From NCBI GenBank assembly GCA_028564675.1, contig JAOVVO010000211.1:1-64000 (forward strand): a DNA stretch of 64,000 nt, read 5' to 3'. A program made the translations under genes and the position numbers. How positions within the stretch are numbered: the first letter of the stretch is position 1; the number at the start of each line of letters is the position of its first letter. The notes under the pieces were generated by a model. That model did not search any database and was not told the DNA's origin. It was given only the letters and a program-made list of their open reading frames with translations. The stretch is from Onchocerca lupi (Eukaryota; Nematoda; Chromadorea; Rhabditida; Onchocercidae). Shown in pieces: positions 47,898 to 62,425 of the stretch.

Positions 47898-50800
47898 ATG
47901 GGAAATTCTGGTAGTAGAAATATTCCTGGTGGTGGTACCGAAGGATATCACGTATTGAGAGTGAGTTTGTCTCTCTTCCTTTTTAAGATTTCGTTTTCAA
48001 AAGTCATTTTTATCAAACAGTATAAGTTATGAGTTGGTCCTTATCAGAATCCATGTTATCCTTCTATGGTATCTTATCACTATTCAAGAATAAATAATGT
48101 TGCTTTCTTTATGCTTCTATTCATGTCGAAATTCCATCTGGGATTTGAATTTGAAGTGACCATTGTTCATTAAGAAACATATATAAGATTTTTTTTCAAC
48201 TATTTTTTGAACTACTTGATTATTACAATGCATATGGTAGAAAAAAATAAAACAGGGAAAGAAATGAGTTTATATAGAGTATTTAGATTAATGCAGTTGC
48301 ATGAAATGGTAACCTTCATTCATTCTAAATCAATTTTTTGCTTCCTTTTTGCAGTCAATCTATCCGAATCAGTGGGAAATTTCTTTGATCATGAAAACAT
48401 TAATTCATAGTATTAGAATGGCAAAGGAATTATCGTATTTCCTTGGAAATAGAATCTAAGCGTTAAAAGTAACTCCAGTTAAGATTACCAGCTAGACAGA
48501 CGCTTGCATGTGATGGAACAAAAGTTAATATTATCTTATATCTAAGATGATAATACTAGAGTTTTGCTTTTAATCATTGACTGATAATGCCAGACAATTT
48601 ATTCAACAAGACTACGCTGTCAAATGTACAATTTTCTGGCGGTAAATCATTCTTTCCTAGTTTTGCCTCATCCATCCTTTGTAATCGCATTCTCCTTTCT
48701 CCTTCTTCCTTTAAATGTTTATTGAACTAATCAGTAATTTTGAAAGGTTTTGTATTTCACATTCTGGTATATGGAATTTATAATATCAAGTGCATAACGC
48801 AAACATTTAGGTACAAGACAATTCTCCTGGACAAGCTGCTGGATTGGAGCCATTTTTCGATTTTATCGTTTGTATTGGAAATACACGGCTGGTAAGTAGT
48901 AATTTTACTTTCATATTTTTTTTTTTTTTTTTTTTTTTGTATTTCTAGATATTGTAATATTCGACATGATATTATGAAACATACTATGCATCGAATACGA
49001 TAGGATTATAACTGTCAAATCATTTCGTTATATAACTGTACGTAAATCTCATGAGTTATTAACATCTAATATGATGATTCAAATTTGCTGATTTCCGTCC
49101 CATAACAATATAATGTCATCTTATCTTTTTCTGAAAGTTGTTTCTCTTTACAATTCAATTCTTAATCTTTTTTATATGCTATGTCGATGATATATCAAAT
49201 CATACGCATTAAATGTTTGCTGGTATTAGTATTATCATTGCGTTTTGACCATGGAAAAAACTAATTAAATATGTAATGATCGTAACTGATGACGCTTAAC
49301 TATCGACAACTTGTCCTTTGTATAATATTATAAAACTCAGCATTTCATATGTAATGTAGAATTTAGGAATTTAATCTCTAGACTTCCAAAAATTATCGAT
49401 TACAGAAGAGAAAATATGAGAGGTTATTCTAGTTAAATGGAAAAATTTTCCGATTTTGGTTTTCATTTCAGGACACAGACAATGATACTCTAAAAGATAT
49501 CTTAAAGCAGCATGTCGAACGATCGTTAGAATTGACTATTTATAATAGGTTAGTCACCTATGCTCACTTTAAATAGCTACGGTTATTTATCTAGAATTTT
49601 CCACTTATTTTTCTAGACTACATTAAGATTAGCTGTGTATTGATGTATTGATGCTGATATTATTGAAATTTCAACGCATGTGCGATACTGCTACTCTAGA
49701 CTCTTCTCTTTTGGCTATATCTCCAGTTATATTTTGCATTATCTTTTTGAGATCAGGATAAGTGATTATTATTTTTTTTTCGAATACTCATACTTGATAT
49801 CCATTTCTTCGTTATGAAATGACCAATTCTATTAGACTTGTTTTCTTTAAATCCTTCATGTTTTCAGCAAAACTCAAACAGTTCGGCAGACACAAATTAC
49901 ACCATCGCAAATGTGGGGAGGCCAGGGATTGCTCGGTATTTCAATTCGATTCTGTTCATTTGAAGGAGCGCGTGAAAATGTTTGGCATGTTGTGCAAGTT
50001 CAACCCAATTCACCAGCAGAAATTGCTGGCTTACAGTCTAACTTAGATTATATACTTGGAGCAGAATCTGTTCTAAATCAAGTTTGTTGTTTTGTAAATC
50101 TTATTTTGTAAAACTGTATTTTAGTAAATAATTGATTAATTATTTTATGAGTGTTTGTCAATAAGTTATAGTTAGTTACATGAGTTGGCACGTAAAAGTT
50201 ATAGAAATGAAAAGAGGAATGAATTTAGCTGATACCTAAATCTTTTTTTGAGTTTGTCTATTGACTGATATCAAGTCTTATTTGTAAAAATTGAGGATCT
50301 GACGAAAGCAAGTGATTCACTTCACAAAGTTCTCGATTTGGAATTTTCTGTATTAAAAATTATGATTCATAAATTCTCCTCAATTGGAGAGAAAATAAAG
50401 AAAATAGAGGAAATGACAGTTGAAAAAAAAATTAGCATAGATAAGGAGAGGATTCTCACTGACTTTCGATATATGCTGTTTAGAAATTTCCAATCAGTAC
50501 AGGAAGAGAAAATGGTAGGAAAAAATGAACATGTTATATTTAATTAGACAAAAATTGAAATAAGTGACCAAATGCTTCGACCTAAATAAAAATGGAATGA
50601 TAAGCGACTAAATGCTCCGATCTTTTAAGTGGCTATTATTAGAACATATCTTATAAGATTTTTCAAATTTATATGTTATATTGTTTAGGCTGACGATCTT
50701 ATTGCCCACTTACAAGCTAATGAAGGAAAACCTATTAAATTATATGTTTATAACACGGAGAGTGATTCTGTACGAGAGGTATGCTCTGTTTTTTCGTGTT

Positions 50801-53800
50801 CGTTTTTTAAAATAAGAAGAATCAATCACATTAGATGTCCCAACTCATTCGGCACATTTTTGAAAAGAATTTGATTTTAGTACTGTTGCATGGGAATAGC
50901 AGCAAATAAAAGACGCAATTTTTTGAAAAATTAGAGTTAATAACTGAGTAAGCTTTATTTCCGAAAAGTAGCACATCAAAATTGTAGGAAACTATGAAAA
51001 TGGTTAGTTTCTTATGATTTTGAATGATTGTATATATATTAATTTTTTCAGGTCTCGCTTACGCCGAACTCAGCTTGGGGTGGAGAAGGATGCTTGGGAT
51101 GTGATATTGGTTATGGTTATCTGCATCGCATACCAGGTGATCGACGAGGTCCGTTGAAAGGTGAGGAAATTGCTGTAATGCTTAAACAGCAGTTGAACGG
51201 CAAAGATTCATCGGATGCTGTGCCATTCATGAATAATGATAATTCGTGCTATTCAGGGCCTTCTGCTATTTCCAGCAATGTCATCAATATCCCTCAACCA
51301 GGTATATTGTAGCATTGAACAATTTTTTAGTGATTGACAACAGCTAGAGATTATGGATAGATATTAGCCATTTTTTCAGATAGGTTATAGGGAAACTTTG
51401 CTATGTTTTCTCGGATAAATTCGATATAATACAATTCGAACTGAAATGACTTAAAACTTTGGAAACAATTACATCCGTGATTTTTTAGGTAGTACAGGTA
51501 TTCCACAAATTGATTCGATACAAGCTATTACAAAATTTCCTGATCCAAGTTCATTTATAGCACCAATTCTGAGACAGGTTCGGATTTTTTTTTTTTTTTT
51601 TGCTAAATTGTTATGTTTCCTATATTAATTATATTAGTTACTTTAATGATACAAGTTGGTAACCCTATGTTTTAAGAATTTCTTTCTTTTTTTTTTTTGA
51701 ATTTTTCACGATATTTATTTCTCAGTAATTCCATTTTTTAGTCAACAGGATCCACTGATACAGTAGTAGCAAATGCGTCCCAAATAAATGGCCCTTATCC
51801 AACAAGAGTATGTTCTGGAAAATTTTCAGCACCTGTACAGTCCATTACGGTTAGGGTTTATCGTTGGAAAATTATTCATTAAAAAAATTTTTCTGTTTTT
51901 GTTGTTTCCTGAAATTCTTTTTCATTATATTCTTATTCTGTAAAATGAATTTTAAAAGAAATATTTTCACGGACTATAGAAATTTTTTAGTACCCAAAGG
52001 GGAACAATCATTATTTGTTGAGTGGAAACCTTTATCGATGAATTGATTAAAAAAATCGTCACTTGCACGGATTCGTCAAATTTCAGAACTTTTAGTTACG
52101 ATTTATTATTATTGTAGTGGTTATAGGAACAACCATTAACCAGCAGTAATCCAGAAATGAGCATCATACCACCTTCTTCAACTGCATTTCCAGCTTCTGA
52201 ATTATCGACGCTTCCTGGAACAATTGAACAACCTTTCTCTGCTCAAAATAATGATACGAGTTATACAAATGCAAGTTCGGAAGTTCATCTGCAGCAGCAA
52301 AATTTCATGGCAAATTCAATGGATACAGAAGTTTTTATTCTCCTTTTTTTCGATCTCTTTAACTTAATTAGCTTGAGCGAAGTGATGAAATAAATATCTC
52401 ATTATAAAACTAATTGATCAAATGGGAAATTAGGTGAGATATAACAAGGGAAATAATCATCAAATTATTGAGCGTTGATTTGACATATGTTTTGCATGTA
52501 TTATTAAGAACGAATTCAAAGTTTTAGTTTTATAATGCTTTCTGACATGTTCGATAGGAATTCAGTATAGAGTTATTTATTAAAATTCTTTTAAAGAAAA
52601 GCATTATTTCAGCAGTGTGGTGGGACTCCCGAAACCGTGTCTCAGCAATCGTATTATTCATCACAACAACAGCAGTACATGCATGATCCACAATATCCAC
52701 CACAACCTCCTATTTATAATCGTGGGCTTAATATTTTCTTAGTATAAATTTCGTTATCAATATATAAAATGGGAGATTTTTCTTCGGAATTTTGAAGCAT
52801 TCAAATTAATCAATTTAATTCAGGAGAATAGCAGAAACTTGCATATTTGCGCATGATTTATTTTTCAGCTTCGTCTTCGTTTCCTCAACCACCATTAGTG
52901 GGTGTGGTACCTCAAATGTTTTCAAATTTGCCACGCCAACAGCAGCAACAAGGATCATCATATAGACCGTCACCTCCACAAATATCCGCATCTCCCGCAT
53001 CTCCGTTTACCAGTTCTTCACAGTTTTCGGGTTTAAATTTCCCCATGCCACCATTAAGTACAATGGGTATTACACAGCTAGCGCATCCACCAACCACAAT
53101 GTCTTTTGGCTTATCGACTTCACAATTTGGACAACAACAACAGTCAGATATCAGTATGAGTGCTTATTCGACGGAGGACCCAACATTTAAATCAGGTTTT
53201 CAGATGGCTGGAAATAATCAATTCGGTTTACCACCGCAAGGTTAATATGAAATTTCTATAGTTTCGAGATATATATATTAGTTAGCCTGCAATTTATGTT
53301 TAATTAATCTGGCTCATTTTTTATTTTCATCTGTCTTTACTGAACAAATGGAAATAAAAAAAAAAAAAAATTCAGTCTCACTTACATCGAATAATTGGTA
53401 AGCCTTTTGAGGTTAGAATTTGTAAATTGCAAATGAGTTAACTGGTTTATTGGCCATTACTGTAAGTTTATATGATAAATCAATCAAGTAGGCACATTAC
53501 ACTTAATGGACAAGCAATTTAGGTTTCTTTCGACAAGAAAGGAGAATTGAAATTTCGATATCGTAATTCAAAATTATTTTCATTGGTGTGGACTATTATG
53601 TATTGATAAAGGGTGAAAGACTGATTTAATTTACAAGACTTTATATTATATTTCGAAAAGCGAAAAGTTTTTGTTTTGCTTTTTTTTTTGAGACATGGAA
53701 AAGTGCATAGAGAAGCTACCAGATCTGAATTTTTATGAATACTGATATATTCCAAGTAATTTAGTACAATGCAATATCAATTTGTTGCATTGTACTCTGG

Positions 53801-54159
53801 ATGTGGCTCAGCAGTAATTCTCAAAGTATAGAAACGTTGTAAAACATATCACTTATTTCTCTTTCTAATTGATAGCTAATTCAGAAAAAAACCATCACTT
53901 AAGGAATAGAAATGATAATGTGTTCATCATGTACAGATAAAAAGTGAGTAAAATTATAATTATTTCAATTTCTTAATTTGTTGATACGGAAACATCAGCA
54001 AGGAGAATATCATTTTATTACTAAAGGATCAACTGAAATGGAGAAAATAAATATATGCGTTAAAAGTCTTAATTTTCATTCATTTTAATGGCGTAATGCC
54101 ATTTGATGTTACTTAGTTTTAATTTCCTTTATTTAGTGCCAACAACGTATTCTCAATAA
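47898..54159 (+). CDS. GORASP: Golgi reassembly stacking protein (GRASP65/55 family)
   Basis: Twelve exons: 47898-47960, 48811-48891, 49472-49548, 49868-50081, 50689-50778, 51052-51301, 51489-51577, 51742-51849, 52127-52330, 52613-52721, 52869-53240 and 54137-54159. The model gives 559 residues with all phases intact. It begins MGNSGS, a Gly2 N-myristoylation signal that tethers the family to Golgi membranes. Two GRASP-type PDZ domains fill residues 1-215 (GYHVLRVQDNSPGQAAGLEP; LGISIRFCSFEGA, VWHVVQVQPNSPAEIAGLQ; WGGEGCLGCDIGYGYLHRIP). The remaining 340 residues are rich in Ser, Pro, Gln and Asn, matching the phosphoregulated tail of the family. GRASPs link Golgi cisternae and assist unconventional secretion. 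Exon 8 has two in-phase donors (after 51807 or 51849). The tiny last exon (VPTTYSQ) fits phase but is the least certain. The tail is longer than in human GORASP2 (452 residues). Confidence 0.93.
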
Positions 54160-55841
54160 TAATCTTGGACAAATGATTCACAATGCGAACTTGATCTTAA
54201 AGGAAATGGATTTACGTGAGTGAATGATGAATTTTCTGTTGCTTTGAAATTATTTGAGTATAATATCTGTTTCTTAAAATACTAGAATAAATATTGGTAA
54301 GTATTGGTTTTTATTACCGATAAACATTTCTTATATGTTTTCTAACGAAGATCATTGGGAACTGTTGAAAAAACTCCAACGAAGACGATCTTCGTCTTCA
54401 CTCTGCCTTAATTTATATTGTATTACTTTTCATATTTGGAGAAAAAGCTCAAATTCATTTTTTATTTGAAATTTGCATCATTATGTTTTCATTACCATGA
54501 TTCTTCATTTGTTTCAATTGATTGATCAATCATTTCTGCATTTTTCTCCATTGTATTTTATTCTTTCAAATTGTATTGCAGCGATAAATGTTATTACTGG
54601 GATGCTATTTATATGTATTGTTTCTTAATGCATATGAGGATATTTCAGAATAAAATGGGTCTTCATGAGTAAAAAAGAAAAAAAATAGCAAAAAATCAAT
54701 TATATTATTATTTACGAATATTTTATTGGAAATAAATTTTTTTTTTCAGTGTTACGAATGAATTTTTTTGGGACAATCAGACGACTAATTAATTTTTTTT
54801 GCTTATATTTATTCATTTCATTTATTCCAAACATTTACTTTTTTCTTACTTTTAAATTCTTTAAAAGACAATGCCTCATAATAATATGAATGCTGCCGGT
54901 TGTCTTTTTATTCTTGGAAATTACAGTCTTCAAATTTTTAACATATAAAAGTTTTATCATCAGTTATATTTCAACTGTGTTTAATTGAATTCAATTAACT
55001 TATTTTTTTCATGGTTAGTTATATCTATTATATGTTTGGGATTGTTTATTTGTCATCTATATTGTACATTTCCTTATTTGTTCTATGATTCTTTTCGGTT
55101 GGAAAATAAAACTATTCACTTCATTATCTTATAATTTTATGACAAAAAAAATGATGAAAATCGGTCAAGAAACCGAATTATCAAAAAGTATTTTGTTAAC
55201 CGTTAAGGTATCTTATCAGAATTATCCGGCTTTAAGTTATTTAACATAAATTTTTGCACTTGTCTAACAATACTGTCTAGAAAATAGTACACAGTACTGG
55301 TTTGGTTATTGGATATGTTTATTTAGTCAATTCAATTGATAATAATCATGAATGGAGAATCATATTTTTGAGAGGCGACATTTATCGACCACACATTTTA
55401 TACGTTGGATTAATGAGACAGATAAACCGAGAACGAGACCATTTTTTATTTTCTTGATCATATTTTATTGGGATGGAAGATCCTCCTTCATAGTGAATAA
55501 ATGAGTGGAAGATAATTGCAAAGATTATCTGGTTTTACTATTAACTCCTAAAAATCGACATTCAAAAAATTCCTGATTTTTTTTTGCATAAGTTTAATAC
55601 TTTTCTTTGGTCTTACCCAGCTGATTATATGATATAGAAATCCTGGCAACAGTTTATTTATGAATAATAATTTGATTTCCTTTTAAACCCACAATTTTTA
55701 TATTGAAAGAAGCATGAATTTGTGATGAATCCGTGGTATTTTTAGTGGTCATAGTAAGAATTATTTATAAAAAGTATGAAACTATTCGTATTATATACTC
55801 TAAAATGACTGGATTTTTACTTGTTTACAGGGAAACAAGCG
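54160..55841. other. GRASP-SMU1 intergenic region
   Basis: AT-rich with no supported gene. It probably holds the GRASP 3' UTR (an AATAAA lies at 54649-54654). SMU1 has the acceptor TTGTTTACAG ending at 55830, eleven bases before its ATG, which fits trans-splicing. Confidence 0.55.
55821..55830 (+). promoter_or_regulatory. probable trans-splice acceptor of SMU1
   Basis: TTGTTTACAG precedes an 11-base leader and the ATG. There is no upstream coding exon in phase, so a spliced leader is the simplest reading. Confidence 0.5.
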
Positions 55842-58800
55842 ATGACGTCGATTGAAATAGAAGCATCGGAGTAAGTTTTATCGTTTTTTCCAGGTTCTGG
55901 ATTTATTTATTATCTTTGACCTATCTCATTCACTTATGTTCTCAAGTTTTTTTCTAAATTATCCCAGGAGTGGATGTTATATCATCACCTTCTAATAATA
56001 TTTGAAATAACCTTCAAATTAAACACTATCATTTTTCTTCAGAGTTATATTTTTTCAAAGTATAAATTTGGTGATTATTAATTTGTTCGGGAAGATAATT
56101 ATGAAAGATCGAAAATAATTGATTGATAAAATTCGTATAATTTAGTGTTGTGCGTCTTGTGGAACAATATTTGAAGGAGAATAACTTAATGCGTACATTG
56201 GCAGTTCTACAAGTTTGTTTTGTTCAGATTTTCTTCTTAATGAAATTTTTGCATAGTTTTTCGACAAAAATAAATTTTTGAAGATTTTATGTCCTTATTT
56301 ATTGGTCATTTCAAGTTCGCCTACGATATTCGTCAAATTATTAGAATAAATATGCCATTGATTTAAACAAAGTATTTTCTTTGTGAACTTCGTTAATTGC
56401 CTTTTTTTTTTCGATTATGTACGACGAAGTTTCAGTAAGGATATCTGGTTTTACCTCGCATGTGAAAACAAAATGATTTTTTTCAACGAAATATTTAATA
56501 CGATTATTTTGATCGAAGATAACGTAATTTCTGGATGCATCTAATCGGTCTTATTCTATTCATTAGATGAGAATCGGATTTTTTTTTCTATCTTTCAGGA
56601 AGAAACAAACATTACATTGAATACAGTAGATAGCATTGATTCGTTTATGCATGACATACAAAATGGTCATTGGGATACAGTGCTTAAAGTTATTCAACCA
56701 CTAAAATTACCGGCGAAAAAATTAATCGATTTATACGAGCAGGTAGTATTTTGCATTATATTTTACAAACATATGGTAAAGAGTGCAAAAATTGATTGCA
56801 GGATTATGGTAAAGTTAAGGAATCAAGAAGACATGTTTTAATTTGCCGAATAAACTACTCTTATCTTTATTTTTAATAAAATGAGGATGAACATAATGGG
56901 ATTTGTATATCTTTCCTTTAACAGATTGTGATTGAATTAACGGAATTGCGGGAATTGGGCTCAGCTCGACTTCTTCTGCGTCAGACTGATCCAATGCAAT
57001 TGCTGAAAACAACGGAACCGGAGAGGTATTGGCATTGATTATTTTAAATTTATTTTAGTGATTTGCACTGCTACTGTTGCTATTTTCCATGCTTAATTCT
57101 AACCATTTCTCAAAGATTGCTAACTTATGCAACATTGTTATTTACGGTATACCATACATCGTTTTTCTGTTTTTTAATGGATTCCTGACCAAGAATTTAA
57201 AAATTAGTGATAGCATTTCTCTAATCTCTCCTACTCCCCTATATAATATTTTTAGAATGAGGTATTCGTATAGTTTTTTTATGTGTCAGATTTCTTTACG
57301 CAATTTTTTTCATTTCCCAGATATGCCCGATTAGACAATCTCTTGGCTCGTTCCTATTTCGATCCACGTGAAGTGTATCCTGATGGTAGCTCGAAAGAGA
57401 AGCGAAGAGCTGCTATTGCACAGGTAGCTTTGAATTTCTTCAAAACAGATTCATTTTATTCTCTTACTTTATGTATAGTCGACTTACAACTTGCATCGGT
57501 AATTTGAATTGAACAAGTTATTTATTAGTGAAGTTTATTAGAAAAAAAAGAATTTTTTACAGTCTTTATCTGCCGAAGTAAATGTTGTACCACCATCCAG
57601 ATTATTGGCACTTTTAGCGCAAGCATTGAAATGGCAGCAGCATCAAGGACTTCTTCCACCTGGTATATTTAAATAATTTCACTGTTCAGTAAAATAAATT
57701 ATGATTTAATGTCCAAAACTTCTTAAATTGTCAAGTGATGTTCCTCGAATCAGAAATTCAATTTCCAGCATAATTAAGAAATAGGGGAAGAAAAAATTGT
57801 TAAAATAACAACTTACCAATCATAAGGCAAACATATATTAGCTTCCATTCTATCGAATTGCTTGAGAATAGTATTTGAATACAAATAACAGTTCTGAAAA
57901 TTCGATACAGCTCTATTTTATGTGATCTTTTTACCCCTAACAGATATATTCGGATCTTTATTATATTCAGGGACACAGATTGATTTATTCCGTGGTAAAG
58001 CCGCAATCCGCGAGCAGGAGGAGGAACGCTATCCAACACAGATGGCTCGTCAAATTAAATTTGGAAAAACAAGCTTCCCGCACTGCTCACAGTTCTCACC
58101 AGATGGACAGTACTTGGTTACTGGTTCGGTGGATGGTTTTATCGAGGTCTAGTTTCTTTTTTTTCCGAAATTTCAATATCTTTCTCTATTAATTTATCAA
58201 TGAATTTTATAGTTTATCCTCTTTGTAGGTTTGGAATTATATGAATGGAAAGTTACGGAAGGATTTAAAGTATCAAGCGCAGGATAATTTTATGATGATG
58301 GATGGTTTGGTTCTAAGTTTATGTTTCAGTCGTGATTCGGAAATGTTAGTTACAGCCAGCATGGAAGGCAAAATAAAGGTTTCTTTTTCTTTGCAGTTGT
58401 CTTTAATGGTTTTCACTCTGCAATAAATTATAATGCTTTGTCTTAAAAGTAGAGTAAATCATTCGTATTTTGATAAAAAAGGTTTTTATTCTCCAACGTG
58501 AAATTTTAAATTAGTATTGGCGAGCGATAAATCCTTCCCGGTATATCTCTGGGATCACATTATTCACGTTCTGGATATTTTATATTTATTTAGTTTCAAA
58601 ATATCTTTACAACTTGAATCCATCTTGTGATCGACTTAAATGATGAGTAACACATCTCTACCATTTATCTTCTTTAACAAGATTTGATAAATTTCAAATC
58701 TATTTTTAAATAAAAAATATTCTTTGAGATATCTTTATCATTTAATGAATTTTACAACATCCTTGTTACATTTCAGGTATGGAAAATACAAACGGGACAA

Positions 58801-60039
58801 TGTTTAAGACGCATCGAAAAAGCACACAGCATGGGCATTACAAGCGTATATTTTTCTAAAGATAGTGCTCATGTTCTTTCGGCATCATTTGATACATTTG
58901 TGAAGTACGTTATGTATTACTTTTTTCGCTATTATAGCATGTAATGGATTGAAAGAAGTTATTTAATTTCGATGAATTTTAAAGCTATTATGTTACATAA
59001 AGTATTGTTTGCACTGATTTTTTTTATACGTATTTCAGTTTGTTATTGTCATCATTACACTTATCATTATTTGCAGAGTTCATGGACTGAAGAGTGGCAA
59101 ATGTCTGAAAGAACTTCGAGGACATACAAATTATGTGAATGATGCGAAATATACGGAGGTAATAGAAAAACTCAAAAAAAGTGGCATGAAATATATATCG
59201 TGCTTCCGAAAGATTTATGTACTATTAGGATAAAATTTGTAGGGGAATGGTCGTGCTACATTTTATTCTTATTTTTCTTAACTTTACGAATCTCAAGGGA
59301 GATTTCAGATTTACACTTTTCAGGATGGCCATATGTGTGTTTCTGCTTCAAGTGATGGAACAGTGCGAGTATGGAATTTGAAAACCTGTGAATGTGTGAA
59401 TACGGTACGGGTAGCGAGTGATGTAGTCGTGAATAGCGTAAATCCAATCCCGAAATCTGATAATCAATTTATCATTTGCAATCGGTCAAATACGATTGTT
59501 ATTGTAAATATTCGCGGGCAGGTGAGATATAATTCTTAATTTATTATGATTTATGGAATTTTGAGCTTGCTCAAAAATTTAATGCTTTTTTTAAATATTT
59601 TTTTTGCAATTTTTTTCCCATTTTTCAGATTGTCAAATCAATGACTTCGGGTAAAACCGAAAATGGTAATTTCGTTGCATGTTCACTATCTCCACGTGGT
59701 GATTGGGTGTACTGTGTTGGGGAAGATCATGTACTTTATTGTTTTTCGTTAATTACTGGCAATCTAGAAAGTACATTACCGGTATGTTGAGTAATTTTTG
59801 CAAATGAAGTAAATAAATAGATAGGAATAAATAGTCATTGTTTAAATAAAATGAATACTTGATACTATATTTCCAAATCTGAAGTAAAATAAAACTAAAA
59901 TATTAAGATTCCTTTCCATTTTTCATATCTATTTTTGCAGTTGCATGACGATCGAGTGAATGGTTTATGTCATCATCCACATCAGAATTTGATAGCATCA
60001 TATGCAGAAGATGGATTATTGAAACTATGGAAACCATAA
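55842..60039 (+). CDS. smu-1: SMU1 WD40 splicing factor
   Basis: Thirteen exons: 55842-55870, 56146-56212, 56599-56742, 56925-57025, 57321-57423, 57563-57662, 57971-58146, 58229-58378, 58777-58904, 59077-59158, 59324-59521, 59629-59781 and 59941-60039. All junctions are GT-AG and in phase, giving 509 residues (human 513). A LisH motif (VVRLVEQYLKENNLMRTLAVL) is followed by a CTLH-like region (MHDIQNGHWDTVLKVIQPL). A linker comes next (FDPREVYPDGSSKEKRRAAI, RLLALLAQALKWQQHQGLLP), then seven WD40 blades ending GLLKLWKP at the C-terminus. In C. elegans and human the protein pairs with SMU-2/RED (IK) in the nucleus to promote spliceosome activation and alternative exon choice. It is the best-conserved gene in the window; no residue looks abnormal. 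It lies on the same strand as GRASP, 1.7 kb downstream. Confidence 0.97.
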
Positions 60040-62386
60040 GAACATGATTGTAACAATCAAACTTACTTAAACGAATTTCGTTTTGAATTGATATTTTCTT
60101 TTGAATTGAAATTGCAAAATCCCACTATTTTGTAGTGAAATAATTTAGGTAGATACACACTACCTGGATGATAGGCCAAAGTCTATTCATATCTTATTAT
60201 ACGGATTGTGGTGTGGACAGCTTATATGTAAATGAAAGAATAAATGTAATAATAATGATATCGAGTTTTCGTCAAGAATTCTCGGTGTGAGATGTCAAGG
60301 GACGTAAGAAATATTGACGATGCTAGGCATATTTACCCCCTCTATTTTGAATGATCAAATTTTTAGAATTGTTGAGTTATTATTTGCTTGTTTATTCAAT
60401 TCAATAAATTTTATTGTTGAGATGAAGTCCATTTTTTGATTAATTGTTTTCACGTTTTTTTCATCTTATTCCTCCCATTTGAAGGTAGTCATATTATTTA
60501 GAAAATGACTTTATGGAGAAAACAATACATTGTCTTGTTTATTTCAAATGAAAATAAGTCGATGTCATCTTCATACGTAAATAAGAGAGTTTGGGTTTTT
60601 AGAAATGTTTTATTGCTGTTTTTTTTTTCCTTGTAATTTATTTATGATTTTTTTTTTCTTTTTTTTTTTTTAACAAAAAGAGAAAAAGAACATTGTCAAT
60701 TACAAAGTATTAACGTTTTGCATCTTTGCAATTTGGTTTGGTTATTGAAATTGCATAAATTTGATTGTATACCGATCGGCAATTATACTGCAGGTTGAAT
60801 TCAAGAATTTCAACGGATAACAACAACGGTAAAGTTGTTTATATAGCTGCTTTAAAAAAATTTGTTTTAAATCTTCCAAACTCAGATTTTTTTTCTTTTT
60901 TTTTGTGTGACAGAGAGAGGAAAAGAGAAGAAAAATAAGAAACTGATTTAGGCTAAAATTATCGTAATTGTTTGTTTTTAGAAATTATCGTTATTTTTCT
61001 CATAGGATTAGCATAACTATTCTTTATTCTTACTTTTGAATTTATGTAATGCATGTTCTTATCTTCATATAGGGTATCAAAGGTAGTGATTATGCTAATT
61101 CTTACATCTCAAAACTCTATTTAATTTAGATATTTAATATAGAATTTTGAAATGAACTAGGAGTTAAACAGATGATCAAGTAATTGAACTAAATAGCTCA
61201 AGTTAAACTGATAAATAAATTAACTTACCTGGCTGCCATTATCTGTCAGATTGACTTTTCTTGAGCAATTTCTTCTGAATTTTCGGGAAGGAAAGTTCCT
61301 GCTGATCTTTACATGCATCGCTTCTTGAGGAAGTAAACTTTTGCTGCATATTATAGGAGTAATCATGCTGCCAGATTACAAATCTCCTACCGATATATCC
61401 TGTGTATACAATGTTAGTGCTTCCATATCTTTTAATGTATCATCATTTCATTGATCTGTTTTTTTTTTCTTTTTTTTTTTTTTCGCGGAAATTACACGTA
61501 AAGATTTTAATTATCTATAATAGAATTTCTTGATAGTAGAATGGTCACATTGAATAAATTTACCACATTGCACAACTAGTTTTTTGCGTGTATAAGCCAA
61601 TTGCTATGCAAGCATTTGTCGTGAAAATAGTTGCTAAGCTTCAGAAATTTTCCAACAATACCTAGAATTTAGCTAGATACAATGGTGAAAATATTCGCAT
61701 TCCAAATTTGTGTTTTCAATTACTTAATGATTGTTGAATGACTTACCATATCTGAGATATGCATGGTAATAATTAAGCTCCGATTCATTTTTATAATATT
61801 TTCATCTTATACAAACAATAAATAAATAAAATATTTGAAAATTTCAGTAACTTGCCGTATTTCTTCCCTCTCAAATATATATTTTCTACTTATAAGTACA
61901 AAAACTATTTAGCTATTAGATGAATGCAAATTCAGATTTTTAATAATTCCGTAGATTTGGCAAAATCAATCATTCAGATAGATTTCCATTAAATGGCATT
62001 GCATGAAACGCTAAAGAATGTTAGTCGATTTGATGTACAATTCAGACATTTGTGCAATCACACTTTTAACAGTCAATTTGATTGTTGTCATATATTTCCT
62101 ATCTATAGTAAAAAAAAGAATTGCAATGTAAAATTATTGTTAAAATAACTGAATTTGAAATTTTCATTTAATTCGTTCTTTTTAACAGTCTAGAAAAATT
62201 GGGTAATAACTTATCAGGCAAACATATATAAATGAAGAAACTTATGGAAAATTTTCGAATAAAATGATATATATATACATACAGTTCATATATACAGCTA
62301 CTAGCTGAACTTCGAAGTTTTTTTTTTATATTTTGTTTTATTTCTGTGTGCATTTTAATGCATATTTCATTCATTCTCCTTTTCAC

Positions 62387-62425
<39 letters not shown>

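Noticed and set aside
50338..50547. 69-codon plus-strand frame inside a GRASP intron
   Set aside because: Lys/Glu/Ile-rich and in the intron between two well-supported GRASP exons; it has no splice signals linking it to a gene and no recognisable similarity.
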